Below, one piece after another: positions 54,241-63,232 of a stretch of 64,000 nt of DNA. The notes beneath the pieces were generated by a model that was given only the letters and a program-made list of their open reading frames with translations, was not told the origin of the DNA and did no database searches. Numbering within the stretch: position 1 is the stretch's first letter; the number at the start of each line of letters is the position of its first letter. A program made the translations under genes and the position numbers. Location of the stretch: NCBI GenBank assembly GCA_030427805.1, contig JAUICP010000004.1:286705-350704 (forward strand). The letters run 5' to 3'. Source of the stretch: Bdellovibrionia bacterium. Its GTDB lineage: Bacteria > Bdellovibrionota > Bdellovibrionia > Bdellovibrionales > JAGQZY01.

Positions 54241-56187
54241 CGTTTATCCAAAAATATTGATCCACAGGTTTTTATCTCATCTTCACTAATTATTTTTGTG
54301 ATTACCCTACTCGGAAGTTTAGCTCCCGAATCGGCCAAATACTTTTTCACAGGGATTCAAGACTGGCTCGTAGCCAATACGAGCTGGATTTATGTTCTGG
54401 CCGTTGCGACGATCCTCATTTTTTCGATATGGCTCATGGTCAGTCGACTTGGTGATATTAAACTCGGTCCCGATCATTCGACACCCACCTACGGCAACTT
54501 AAGCTGGTTTGCCATGCTCTTTTCCGCTGGTATGGGAATCGGACTTCTATTCTTTGGCGTCGCGGAGCCTCTTATGCACTTCTCGTCACCACCCGTTGGT
54601 GACCCCCAGTCTGTTGAAAGTGCCCGTGAAGCCATGAAGATCACTTTCTTTCACTGGGGTCTTCACGCATGGGCTATTTACGCAGTTGTAGCCGTCATGC
54701 TCGCTTACTATTGCTATCGAAAAAACTTACCACTTCTACCAAGATCCCTTTTTTACCCCTTCATCGGAGACAAAATCAAGGGACCCATTGGTAGCCTCAT
54801 AGATACTTTTTGCGTGATCGGTACCATGTTCGGGGTCGCGACCTCTCTTGGCTTCGGCGTGACTCAAGTCAATGCTGGGTTGAATTACTTGTTTGAACTT
54901 CCAATATCTACAACTGTACAAGTGGTCCTTATTGCGGTCATCACAGGGATGGCAACGATTTCTGTAGTCCTTGGACTCGATGGCGGAATTAAGAAATTGT
55001 CAAATATCAACATGGTCCTGGCCGTAGCTCTTCTTTTAGGAGTTTTACTCTTAGGCCCAACTGTAGAGCTCATGAAGTCCTTCGTACAAAATACGGGTTC
55101 TTACCTTTCTGATATCACTTTTAAAACTTTCAATCTCTATGCCTATGAGAAAAAAGAAAGTTGGATTGGTGGCTGGACTCTTCTTTACTGGGGCTGGTGG
55201 GTCTCGTGGGCGCCCTTTGTGGGAATGTTTATCGCAAGAATCTCTAAGGGCCGAACCATACGAGAGTTTATGGCGGGCGTGCTTTTTATTCCCACGGGAT
55301 TTACCTGCCTTTGGATGACAGTCTTTGGTAATACGGCAATATCTAAGGTCTTAGCGGGCGGAGCTGAGTCCCTTGTCGAAGCCGTTAATAATAACGTCCC
55401 AGTGGCCCTTTTTAAGCTATTTGAATTTTTACCGCTGACGGGATTTCTTTCGGTCGTCGGTCTTTTTCTCGTTATCACTTTTTTTGTGAGTTCGTCAGAC
55501 TCAGGCTCTCTCGTTATAGATACACTCGCATCAGGTGGCATTGAAGAACCTCCTGTTTGGCAGAGAGTCTATTGGGCTGTTATGGAGGGACTTGTGGCTG
55601 CAACACTTCTTTTGGCTGGAGGTCTCGATGCGCTCCAGACCATGACCATTGCCTCAGCATTTCCCATGATTTTTATTATAATGGTTTCGGTCCTCGTTTT
55701 TATTAAGACCCTAAAAGATGATTACCTACTTTTGAATACGGTTCAAACTCATCACAGTAGCATCCTACTCACTCAATCGGGCTCAAGCTGGCAGGAGCGT
55801 CTGGATGCATTGGTCACCCATCCAAAACACGAGGATGCACTTAGTTTTCTAAGTAGTAAAGCCTTGCCCGCACTTAAAGAGCTGAGTCAACATCTTGAGC
55901 AAAAGGGTTTTGATGTTTCTGTTGATGAGTCTATAAAAGATACGGCTCGCTTGGTCATTAAGAATGAAGGCGTTGAAAACTTTAACTACGGAATTCGGTT
56001 AAGAACCTTTAATATTCCCGACTATGTTCCCGAAGACGGCAATGCCTACTACAGAGCCGAAGTATTTCTACTCCAAGGTGGCCAAGAGTACGATGTCTTT
56101 GGTTTCTCTAAGGATCATATAATCGCAGACGCAATCAGCCAATTTGAAAAACACTATCATTTTCTCCACAAATCAGATCAGGCCTAG
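54238..56187 (+). CDS. BCCT-family betaine/choline/carnitine transporter
   Basis: This 649-residue inner-membrane transporter has 12 hydrophobic segments and the BCCT signature (GWTLLYWGWWVSWAPFVGMF) with its tryptophan-rich core. The first helix (DPQVFISSLIIFVITLLGSL) lies upstream of the only conventional start, so translation must begin earlier; the ATC at 54238 with GGAGG 6 nt upstream is the only candidate. The C-terminal 150 residues form a hydrophilic tail that in BetT/BetP-like proteins senses osmotic stress. It imports a betaine-like osmolyte. The divergent peptide-binding gene starts 500 nt away. Confidence 0.88.
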   Translation: MRLSKNIDPQVFISSSLIIFVITLLGSLAPESAKYFFTGIQDWLVANTSWIYVLAVATILIFSIWLMVSRLGDIKLGPDHSTPTYGNLSWFAMLFSAGMGIGLLFFGVAEPLMHFSSPPVGDPQSVESAREAMKITFFHWGLHAWAIYAVVAVMLAYYCYRKNLPLLPRSLFYPFIGDKIKGPIGSLIDTFCVIGTMFGVATSLGFGVTQVNAGLNYLFELPISTTVQVVLIAVITGMATISVVLGLDGGIKKLSNINMVLAVALLLGVLLLGPTVELMKSFVQNTGSYLSDITFKTFNLYAYEKKESWIGGWTLLYWGWWVSWAPFVGMFIARISKGRTIREFMAGVLFIPTGFTCLWMTVFGNTAISKVLAGGAESLVEAVNNNVPVALFKLFEFLPLTGFLSVVGLFLVITFFVSSSDSGSLVIDTLASGGIEEPPVWQRVYWAVMEGLVAATLLLAGGLDALQTMTIASAFPMIFIIMVSVLVFIKTLKDDYLLLNTVQTHHSSILLTQSGSSWQERLDALVTHPKHEDALSFLSSKALPALKELSQHLEQKGFDVSVDESIKDTARLVIKNEGVENFNYGIRLRTFNIPDYVPEDGNAYYRAEVFLLQGGQEYDVFGFSKDHIIADAISQFEKHYHFLHKSDQA

Positions 56188-56247
56188 CCGACTTTTAGAA
56201 GGTACTTTTAATGAGAAACACTTGTTTCTTATCTAGGTCCATCTATT

Positions 56248-56266
56248 CCCCGTTGGCATAGCGGGG
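56248..56266 (+). other. Small GC-rich hairpin between BCCT and the following gene
   Basis: CCCCG (56248-56252) pairs with CGGGG (56262-56266) around a 9-nt loop, preceded by a second hairpin, AGAAAC-ACTT-GTTTCT near 56215. Neither is followed by a T run. They could end the BCCT transcript or stabilise it. Confidence 0.35.
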
Positions 56267-56320
56267 TCCAATTGACTTAAGCCCTAGCCTGTGACAGAAA
56301 CGCCCTACACAGGAGGGGCA

Positions 56321-56755
56321 ATGAGAATATTAGTACTCATTACGGTTTTGATTTTATCGTTTCAAGCAAAGAGCCAAACCCAAGGCTTACAACGCTTTTC
56401 AGCTGATCAAATTCAGTTTCAGTTGGTCTTTAACGACGGCATGACAATTCAATGTCAGCACCAACTCCTTGGCCACGTTCCTTGGTGGCGGGTGGTCTGT
56501 GCCGATCGCTCCTTTACTGTGGATGTTTGGCTGCAAACTCGTTTTGTTCAAAGTGGCCTTCAGCAAGTGAGTCTGATGTATCACGTTTCTGAAGGCGTCG
56601 ATTCAAGCGGTCAAAAGCTCGTACAATTTAATCAGCATTTTACGAGCTTTTTTGTCGATCAATTTGAAAACATGCGCGGGATTCGCTCTTCAATTGATGT
56701 TCAAAATGGCTTAGCCAACCTTGATATCCTTGCCAGCCCCAACGGTTTTCGCTAG
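56321..56755 (+). CDS. Small secreted protein of unknown function
   Basis: This 144-residue protein has a signal peptide ending near FQAKSQT. The mature part is strand-rich (FQLVFNDGMTIQCQHQLL, WWRVVCADRSFTVDVWLQ) with two Cys likely to pair. No family is recognised. I chose the ATG at 56321 because GGAGG lies 4-5 nt upstream; a longer frame starts 30 nt earlier without support. Its 3' end overlaps the convergent VOC gene by 45 nt. Confidence 0.62.
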   Translation: MRILVLITVLILSFQAKSQTQGLQRFSADQIQFQLVFNDGMTIQCQHQLLGHVPWWRVVCADRSFTVDVWLQTRFVQSGLQQVSLMYHVSEGVDSSGQKLVQFNQHFTSFFVDQFENMRGIRSSIDVQNGLANLDILASPNGFR

Positions 56756-57190
56756 ATCTCGATCCAATGGCGGAAACTCCATCTGGTTTTTCTCGGTGTA
56801 AGAAACCTCAATAGTATGCCCATTGGGGTCTTTCACATACCAAGACACCGAGTGGGGATACTCATTAATTCCTCCGTAGTAGAGTTTCAATGCATTCACT
56901 TTCAGAGTCTGCTCCCATAGCTCCCGTTCTGCGACCCTCAGTCCAAAATGATTCATACTGGGCCCCTCTGAACTTGGCGACTTTGGGCTCGGCCATTCCG
57001 GGCTTTTAGAAGACTTCCCCAGTTCTGTCATGCAAATCATAATATCGTTTTTACCGACAATACCCCACTTTCTCGCGTCATAGGTCTCGCCAATTTCGAG
57101 CAAGTCAAAATCAAAAACTTTCTTGTACCAAAGAGCACTCTCATTGAAGTCATTCACAGTTAAGTTGATATGGTCTAGTTTCAAATTCAT
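56711..57190 (-). CDS. VOC (glyoxalase/dioxygenase superfamily) protein
   Basis: This 159-residue protein begins MNLKLDHINLTVNDFNESAL, the classic start of the vicinal oxygen chelate fold, with the metal His in LDHINL. The second half has NHFGLRV and DPNGHTIEV, a further His/Glu pair. It likely uses a divalent metal in a lyase, isomerase or resistance reaction; the substrate is not readable. GGAGG lies 5 nt before the ATG. It is divergent from the XRE-cupin regulator with a 70-nt gap, so that regulator may control it. Confidence 0.86.
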   Translation of the reverse strand: MNLKLDHINLTVNDFNESALWYKKVFDFDLLEIGETYDARKWGIVGKNDIMICMTELGKSSKSPEWPSPKSPSSEGPSMNHFGLRVAERELWEQTLKVNALKLYYGGINEYPHSVSWYVKDPNGHTIEVSYTEKNQMEFPPLDRDLAKTVGAGKDIKVG

Positions 57191-57244
57191 TACTACCTCC
57201 TAAATTTAAAACTATCGGGAGATAGACATTAAAGTAACTATAAT

Positions 57245-57258
57245 GTTATTATAATAAC
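57245..57258. promoter_or_regulatory. 14-bp perfect palindrome before the XRE-cupin regulator
   Basis: GTTATTATAATAAC reads the same on both strands and ends 2 nt before the regulator's ATG. Overlapping TATAAT boxes lie at 57239-57244 and 57250-57255. An operator for self-control, and perhaps for the divergent VOC gene, is likely. With no Shine-Dalgarno ahead of the ATG, the message may be leaderless. Confidence 0.6.
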
Positions 57259-57260
57259 CT

Positions 57261-57830
57261 ATGGCTACTGAAACAGACATATTCGGCAAAAACTTGGCGG
57301 CAAACTTAATTGCACTTCGAAAGACTAAGGGTTTGAGCCAATTGGCTTTGGCAAAATTAGCGGGAACGACTCGAGCTTCTATTACCTTAATTGAATCTGG
57401 AGGGGCTAACCCCAACCTATCGACTCTCACCAAACTTTGCAGCGCCCTCCATATGAGTCTCGATGAACTCGTCAGCTCTCCGAGAGCGGAGTGCCAGCAT
57501 ATTAAATCAACTGAAATCCCTTTAGACCGAAGGTCGCGAAAGGGTGTTACCCTTAGAAAACTTCTTCCGGATAAAACTCCGGCCACAGAAATTGATGAAC
57601 TTATTCTCGAAAGCGGAGCAAGCTTGATCGGCGCACCCCATGTTGAAGGGACCAAAGAGTATTTCACTTGCCTTGATGGTGAAATAACAGTGACTGTCTT
57701 AGGTGAAAGTTACCGAATTAAAAAAGGAGACGTCCTGAGCTTTCCAGGTGACACCAGGCACTCCTACAAAAACCTCGGCACCAAGAAGGCCCGGGGAATT
57801 AGTGTCGTCTTCTTCAATCCCCTGCGCTAG
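57261..57830 (+). CDS. XRE-family regulator with C-terminal cupin
   Basis: This 189-residue protein has an N-terminal helix-turn-helix of the XRE type (NLIALRKTKGLSQLALAKLA, then TTRASITLIESGGANPNLST) and a C-terminal cupin barrel (about 110-185; LILESGASLIGAPH, GTKEYFTCLDGEITVTV, HSYKNLG). XRE-cupin regulators bind a small ligand in the cupin and control adjacent catabolic or detoxification genes. The VOC gene is divergently transcribed 70 nt away and is a likely target. A 14-bp palindrome precedes the ATG. Confidence 0.93.
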   Translation: MATETDIFGKNLAANLIALRKTKGLSQLALAKLAGTTRASITLIESGGANPNLSTLTKLCSALHMSLDELVSSPRAECQHIKSTEIPLDRRSRKGVTLRKLLPDKTPATEIDELILESGASLIGAPHVEGTKEYFTCLDGEITVTVLGESYRIKKGDVLSFPGDTRHSYKNLGTKKARGISVVFFNPLR

Positions 57831-57839
57831 GGCCATTTA

Positions 57840-58496
57840 TTATTCTTCAAGAGCAAAAGAGATTCGCGCTAAGCCTGGCCGCTCCCAATTAACCTTAAAT
57901 ACTTGAGGAACCGCCGAAAAATCGACTTGATGCTCATCTTTTTCTACGGTCTCGACACTGATCTGGAATACGTCTTGATCTGCGTATTCATCGGGGACGC
58001 CAAACATTTTTCGCATCATTGGGTATGCTTCTTTTTTCAAAGTACTCAGTCGAAACATTTCAACCTTGATACCTTGATTTTTAAAGGCCTCAAAAATATC
58101 CTTGCCCACCTTTTGTTGTGAATTCAACTCGCGATCTTTAGTCAACTCATCCAACCCCAAGGCCAGACGAACAATATTAAAGGGTTCAAGGTTTTTAGGT
58201 AAAAACACTTGAGTCTCCATCTCTTTGAGACGTGGGATCAGGGACTCCTTTACCCCTTCACGGATATCAAAATCCTTTTGCTCGTCTTCAGCCCGTTCGG
58301 CGAGATAATCAACAAGGTCATCACATCCAACAAGGCACTCGCCATCCCAAAAAACATTGCTAACATCTTCGAGGTCTGCAATATGCATATCCTCTTCCTC
58401 ATCGAATTTTACTTTCGCCATCCAAGGCTCTTTCATTCGTTCAGAAAATTGCTTAGCCTTCTCTACCGATTGCCAAGGAGCACTCCACATCCCCAT
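57840..58496 (-). CDS. Cytosolic protein of unknown function
   Basis: This 218-residue acidic protein has no signal peptide, membrane segment or domain I recognise. The N-terminus (MGMWSAPWQSVEKAKQFSER) and the C-terminal VFKVNWERPGLARISFALEE look well formed, and its codon use matches its neighbours, so I take it as real. The gene is convergent with the XRE-cupin gene (9-nt gap). A role in regulation or chaperoning cannot be excluded. Confidence 0.55.
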   Translation of the reverse strand: MGMWSAPWQSVEKAKQFSERMKEPWMAKVKFDEEEDMHIADLEDVSNVFWDGECLVGCDDLVDYLAERAEDEQKDFDIREGVKESLIPRLKEMETQVFLPKNLEPFNIVRLALGLDELTKDRELNSQQKVGKDIFEAFKNQGIKVEMFRLSTLKKEAYPMMRKMFGVPDEYADQDVFQISVETVEKDEHQVDFSAVPQVFKVNWERPGLARISFALEE

Positions 58497-58614
58497 AATT
58501 TCTCCCTTAGAAATGCCCTAAATATAGGTCATAATTTGCTTTATTGCCCTTAGGGGAAGGGTTTTCCTTACCAAAGGCTAGACATTAATTAAGCATAAAT
58601 ACCGATAAAAAACT

Positions 58615-60669
58615 ATGGACTCGTCTTCGGAAAACCCGCTTTTTAAACCCGGAACAAAGCTCGGAAACTATGAGGTGGTGGCCCTCATTGGTGAGGGTGG
58701 AATGGGTCAGGTCTATGAGGCTTACGAAAAGTCCTTAGACCGAAAGGTCGCCCTTAAGATAATTTCACCTGATCGAAATTCAGACGAAGATACCATCTCA
58801 AGGTTTAAAGCCGAAGGTCGAGCCCTCGCGAGTCTAAAACATCCCAACCTAGTCACTGCTTATTCCTTGGGTTTCGATAAAGGTGTTCATTTTCTCGCTA
58901 TGGAGTTTGTCGATGGAACCTCTCTAGATCAACTCATCAAAAATCGAGTTTTAAAGCCAGAGGAAGCCCTTCCTATTTTTGTACAACTACTCGAAGGCAT
59001 GAATGCCTTTCACAGTAAAACCATTCTACATAGAGATATTAAACCTAAGAATATTGTTATTGAAAAGTCAGGTATACCTAGAATCGTCGACTTTGGAATC
59101 GTCAAAAACCTTTCAGATCGATCAGGCGACCTCACTTCGTTTGGTACGATCATTGGAACTGTCAACTATTTAGCTCCTGAAGTCGTCCGTGGAGAAATCG
59201 CAACTCCGCAATCAGACATCTGGTCTCTCGGAGTTACATTTTTTGAAATGTTGACTGGTGAGAGGTTGTTCGCCACTCATAATAGCTTGAAGACCCTTGA
59301 CTTGATTAAGAATAAAGAAATTAAATTTCCGGAAAACTCTAGGAATTTTATTCCTGAAGCACTAAAAGACATTGTTTTAAAGATGATAGACCGGGACCTC
59401 AAACTTCGCTACTCTTCGGCCCAAGAAATCATCACAGACATCAAAGAGAATCTCGGCGATCTATTAAGAAATCAAGTTGTTGAACTCACAAAACTTGATT
59501 TTAGAGTTTCAAACTATAGTGAACTTCAAAGTGAGTTAAATAATCTAAGCTATACTAATACCGATATAAAAAGAATAATTTCAATAGCCATTGATATTAA
59601 AGAAAAACAAGATATTGAGACTGACAAAACCATTGAAGTCGGAAAGGATAGGGAAATCTTTGTCTCACCGGACACACTAAAAGAGGCCCTTTCCGCGTTT
59701 CAGGATAGCAAAAAGAGATTGTCATCTTCCGAAAAAACGACCCACAAGTTAAAAAATCAATATTCGATTATCAACACCTTAAAAAGCATTCAGTTAAAAA
59801 AGAAAGAAAGTCGAATTGCACTTGTTGTATCCGTTATCGCTATACTATTTTATTTCGGATTTAATTATCGATCCTATGTAGAACAAGAAAATCCAAATGC
59901 AATGATGCAACAATCCTCTAACTTTTCGCCCCCCGCTCCGAAAGCTAATAATCCCGAAAGTAATTGCAATCCATTCGCAGAGGGCCTTACCAACTGTAAA
60001 AATGGACTTATCGGGGACCTTTTCTATCTCAGTGATGACCTCATACGCGCCAAAGAGTCTATCCAAAATGATGATTCTTACCCGCAAAATCAAATTGCAT
60101 ATTATATCAAAAATGGAATTCGCAAAAAGGAACCTATCAGTTTCCCTCGCCTCTACATTCCACAACGGCATTATACTCAAGGACTTTTTATGGAGGGAGC
60201 TTCTCCTCTTACCGACAATGAAGGAAATTTACTGATAGAGCATTTTGCACTAAGACTCAATGGCATTCTGCGACTTAATGATAGCGACCCCGAGGGAGAC
60301 TATCAGCTTGGAATTATCTCAGATGATGGAGCGATTATAGAAATTCAAAATCAGTCCGGAACCTACCAAGTATTAGTCGACAATGACGGCCCCCATGGGA
60401 CTCAATTAGGATGTGCGAAATACAGAATCCACCTTACTAATAAATCCAGAATCCCAATTCGAGTTTCATATTTTCAAGGCGCCCCTACCCAAGTGGCGCT
60501 CATGCTGATGTGGAGACCCTGGACACGGGAAAACTCCCACTGCGGAGAATGGGGTTTAGACAAATACTTCGGTCCTGGAATGGACGATTTTGAAAACTAT
60601 GCCTATGGGGAGCTACTTGATCTCGGCTGGAAACCCCTAAGAGAATCAAACCTCTTACAACCCTATTAA
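58615..60669 (+). CDS. Transmembrane Ser/Thr protein kinase with extracytoplasmic PA14-like domain
   Basis: This 684-residue protein has a Hanks-type kinase domain (about 17-290): GEGGMG loop (26-31), Lys48, HRDIKPKN (139-146), DFG (159-161), and APE (187-189). A linker of about 110 charged residues follows, then one membrane helix (401-417) and an exported C-terminus. Residues about 463-660 resemble a PA14 domain: FALRLNGILRLN, YQLGIISDDGA, VDNDGPHG and VSYFQGAPTQVALML. PA14 domains bind glycans or metals, so this is likely a surface-sensing kinase. No Shine-Dalgarno precedes the ATG. Confidence 0.88.
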   Translation: MDSSSENPLFKPGTKLGNYEVVALIGEGGMGQVYEAYEKSLDRKVALKIISPDRNSDEDTISRFKAEGRALASLKHPNLVTAYSLGFDKGVHFLAMEFVDGTSLDQLIKNRVLKPEEALPIFVQLLEGMNAFHSKTILHRDIKPKNIVIEKSGIPRIVDFGIVKNLSDRSGDLTSFGTIIGTVNYLAPEVVRGEIATPQSDIWSLGVTFFEMLTGERLFATHNSLKTLDLIKNKEIKFPENSRNFIPEALKDIVLKMIDRDLKLRYSSAQEIITDIKENLGDLLRNQVVELTKLDFRVSNYSELQSELNNLSYTNTDIKRIISIAIDIKEKQDIETDKTIEVGKDREIFVSPDTLKEALSAFQDSKKRLSSSEKTTHKLKNQYSIINTLKSIQLKKKESRIALVVSVIAILFYFGFNYRSYVEQENPNAMMQQSSNFSPPAPKANNPESNCNPFAEGLTNCKNGLIGDLFYLSDDLIRAKESIQNDDSYPQNQIAYYIKNGIRKKEPISFPRLYIPQRHYTQGLFMEGASPLTDNEGNLLIEHFALRLNGILRLNDSDPEGDYQLGIISDDGAIIEIQNQSGTYQVLVDNDGPHGTQLGCAKYRIHLTNKSRIPIRVSYFQGAPTQVALMLMWRPWTRENSHCGEWGLDKYFGPGMDDFENYAYGELLDLGWKPLRESNLLQPY

Positions 60670-61655
60670 TACTTCACTGGCTCCATCAGGTATCCGAGAA
60701 CATCCTGACGCACACTACTTGAATTAGATGTTAGCAAGGATGGACGAACATCTTTTTTAAAACTGATTTCTCCGTTTTTATAGTCGATGTATTCATCCGA
60801 AATATTTTTGTCTTCGCGATCCAGAAGTATCAGCCTTTTTTCGGAAAAATAGTGTCCAAAGACATGACCGGCCTTCACAGATTTAAAATTTAAGTCTTCA
60901 ATATCAGGGATAAACGAAAAATCCACATGGGAAAGACTATCAAAAGCAAATTCAGCATCCTTAGGCACAAACAATCGACCATAACTATTATAAACCTTGG
61001 GGCGCTCTTGAATCTTCAAATCATCCAGTTCTTTATCGTGCAAAGCATTTAAAAACTCTAAAACTTCGTCGATCGAATCCTTCCGACTCGACAACCCACA
61101 TTCGATGGTCATTGCTAAGTAGTCGTCCGACAGGCGAACCGAAAGTGCTTCTCTGGGCTGTACAAAGTAAATAATATTTTCGCTAAACACTTTGGCCAAA
61201 GCTAAATATTCTTCACTCAAATTGTGAATGACCGAGTAGGGAGGGTTTTTACCGGTTGTATTGTGAATATCCACACAAGCAAATACTTTTCTCTGTGCTA
61301 AGCCCTGCAAAAGGGACTTCACAAGCTCTAAAGACTCATCTCTCCAGACACGATTGAAATCTTTTTGCTTGGGCAAATGCCTCACATCAGCCCTTGCAGC
61401 CTGCGGGTTGCCAATCAAAATCAATAGGTTGCGATTCGGTTTTTTGCCTTCAAACTGCTTTAGAAATTTTTGGAGACTGTAAAACCCAGTTGTTTCATTT
61501 CCGTGAAGAAGAGTTGATATAAAAAGGCATTCATCCGACTCACCTTCGATTTCAAAAAGTGTTGGATTTGGAAATGACTGATAAAAATCGATGGGCGTAT
61601 GACTCAAAAAAGACGAATCCAACCCTTTTCGCCAATCAAGTTTTAGACTTTCCAT
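60666..61655 (-). CDS. Succinylglutamate desuccinylase/aspartoacylase-family zinc enzyme
   Basis: This 329-residue enzyme is a zinc amidohydrolase of the AstE/AspA (M14-like) group: LLHGNET (His and Glu zinc ligands), the Arg in NPQAARADVRHL, DIHNTTG (third ligand His) and a candidate catalytic Glu in AMTIECGLSS. The family cleaves an N-acyl group from an amino acid. The start overlaps the upstream GCS2 gene by 13 nt, so the two are co-translated. Its substrate may be the product of that ligase. The 3' end overlaps the convergent kinase gene by 4 nt. Confidence 0.85.
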   Translation of the reverse strand: MESLKLDWRKGLDSSFLSHTPIDFYQSFPNPTLFEIEGESDECLFISTLLHGNETTGFYSLQKFLKQFEGKKPNRNLLILIGNPQAARADVRHLPKQKDFNRVWRDESLELVKSLLQGLAQRKVFACVDIHNTTGKNPPYSVIHNLSEEYLALAKVFSENIIYFVQPREALSVRLSDDYLAMTIECGLSSRKDSIDEVLEFLNALHDKELDDLKIQERPKVYNSYGRLFVPKDAEFAFDSLSHVDFSFIPDIEDLNFKSVKAGHVFGHYFSEKRLILLDREDKNISDEYIDYKNGEISFKKDVRPSLLTSNSSSVRQDVLGYLMEPVKY

Positions 61656-63070
61656 TTATAAACGGGCTCCAAGGAAACTTGATTTTCTAGATAGGCCTTT
61701 GTCATTTCCTGGAAGTCAGCACCGTGAGTATCGATAAAAGACTTCTGCCACGCGGCTCCTGTCCACCCCGACTTGGTTCGATTGCGTATAACATCATCAA
61801 TGTAGTAAGAAATCGAATCTTTGCTAATACCAAGAACGCTCAATGCCTCTTTTGCTTGCTCCATTAATGTTTCAAAAAGGAGTTTTTGCACGTTCGTCGT
61901 TTCTGAATTTGCAGGCCATGAAACATCGGCCTTCATTCCTAATTTACCACACTGGTAGAAGTTATCTTTGATCGAGGCAAAGTTCATTGTTTTTTGCCAT
62001 CCGGGATTCATCTTTCCGTAATAATAGAGAAGCCCTACGTAAATGGCCATATTCGCTACCATATCGGTTAAGCTCGGTCCTGCTGGCATGGATCTGTGTT
62101 CGAGTCGCAAATGAGGACTGCTCCCCGTTCCTACAATCGGGCGATTCCATCGCCAGATCTGCCCATTTAGAAATTTTAAATGACGTAGACTCTCGGGCTG
62201 ATCTTCAAAGAGCACCGGCATAATGATCGGATACTCTTCGATATTTTCTTCAAAAAGCTCCAACCAGGACTCTTTTATATAATCGCTACCAAAACTAACC
62301 GGTTCTGAGTGAACCTCACTATTGGCATCTTTAAAGGCAATGGTCTGCTCAAAAACTGGAATACGAGTTTCATCCCAGAGTTTTTTGCCAAATAAAAAGG
62401 GTGAATTTGCTGTCAGCGCTAAAAGTGGTGCTGCGATTAATTGAGCAGCATTAAACATGGCCACTGATGACTCTTGATCAATTTGCGTGTGAATTTGTAA
62501 CGAAGTCGCAGCCGACTCAAGCATAATGTCTTTTCGCAAAAGATCGACGTCATCAAAGCGATTGATATGAATGGGAATGGGCTGGTTTTTTCGCAAAGCC
62601 ATGATCTCACGAGCGAGCTCGTAGTAACGGTTCTTTTCGGAAATATTTTCGATACAGAGCATCTCATCGCGCACGGTCGGCAGAATACCGATCCATATCG
62701 GATTGAGGTTGAGCTGACTCGCACAGGATCTCATTTCACGATCTTTGCGCTTGAACTCGTCTTCAATTTTAAAAAAACAATCGGGGCTTAAATCAAAAAC
62801 TCCACCATTCAATTCAAAATTGAATTTAGCTAACTCAGTGACAACTTCAGGGTCATCGAGTTTACTCAAAAACTCTTCGTTTTTTGGAGCCGGTAAAAAA
62901 TTCTCATCCACGAGCCAAGCTTCGGACTCATAACCGAATCGACAATGGTCTTTTTCAAATTGAGAGTCTTTGAACCAGCCCCTGAGAAGTTCACACTCCT
63001 CTTTCACTCGAGTCACAAATTCAGACTTTTGCCGACTGCTAAATTTCTGTAATTGAAAATCTTCACCCAC
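61643..63070 (-). CDS. GCS2-family carboxylate-amine ligase (YbdK/GshA-like)
   Basis: This 475-residue enzyme is of the glutamate-cysteine ligase GCS2 superfamily: FGYESEAWLVDENF near residue 45, a central ELNGGVFDLSPDCF, and GSSPHLRLEHRSMPAGPS carrying the ATP-site Arg. It forms an amide between a carboxylate (often Glu) and an amine with ATP. It is probably not canonical GshA, since the next gene is an aspartoacylase-like hydrolase. The GTG start at 63070 has no clear Shine-Dalgarno. Confidence 0.83.
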   Translation of the reverse strand: MGEDFQLQKFSSRQKSEFVTRVKEECELLRGWFKDSQFEKDHCRFGYESEAWLVDENFLPAPKNEEFLSKLDDPEVVTELAKFNFELNGGVFDLSPDCFFKIEDEFKRKDREMRSCASQLNLNPIWIGILPTVRDEMLCIENISEKNRYYELAREIMALRKNQPIPIHINRFDDVDLLRKDIMLESAATSLQIHTQIDQESSVAMFNAAQLIAAPLLALTANSPFLFGKKLWDETRIPVFEQTIAFKDANSEVHSEPVSFGSDYIKESWLELFEENIEEYPIIMPVLFEDQPESLRHLKFLNGQIWRWNRPIVGTGSSPHLRLEHRSMPAGPSLTDMVANMAIYVGLLYYYGKMNPGWQKTMNFASIKDNFYQCGKLGMKADVSWPANSETTNVQKLLFETLMEQAKEALSVLGISKDSISYYIDDVIRNRTKSGWTGAAWQKSFIDTHGADFQEMTKAYLENQVSLEPVYKWKV

Positions 63071-63232
63071 ACAGATTTTCTATTATTTCCAAGTATCAGT
63101 GTCTACTTAAAGCTGATCGTTTTTTGGCTATGAGCGAAAAAGTCCTTAGATAGCTCATTTTTGGAGCAAAAAGTCTCAATTCATAGCCAATTTCCCTTTG
63201 ATATTGCTATTATTTGGATACTGGAGGCTTAA

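Noticed and set aside
54298..54300. GTG as the BCCT start
   Set aside because: It lies within the first membrane helix, has no Shine-Dalgarno, and would remove conserved N-terminal sequence.
57212..57667. Minus-strand 151-codon frame
   Set aside because: It is opposite the clear XRE-cupin gene and its composition follows that gene's codons.
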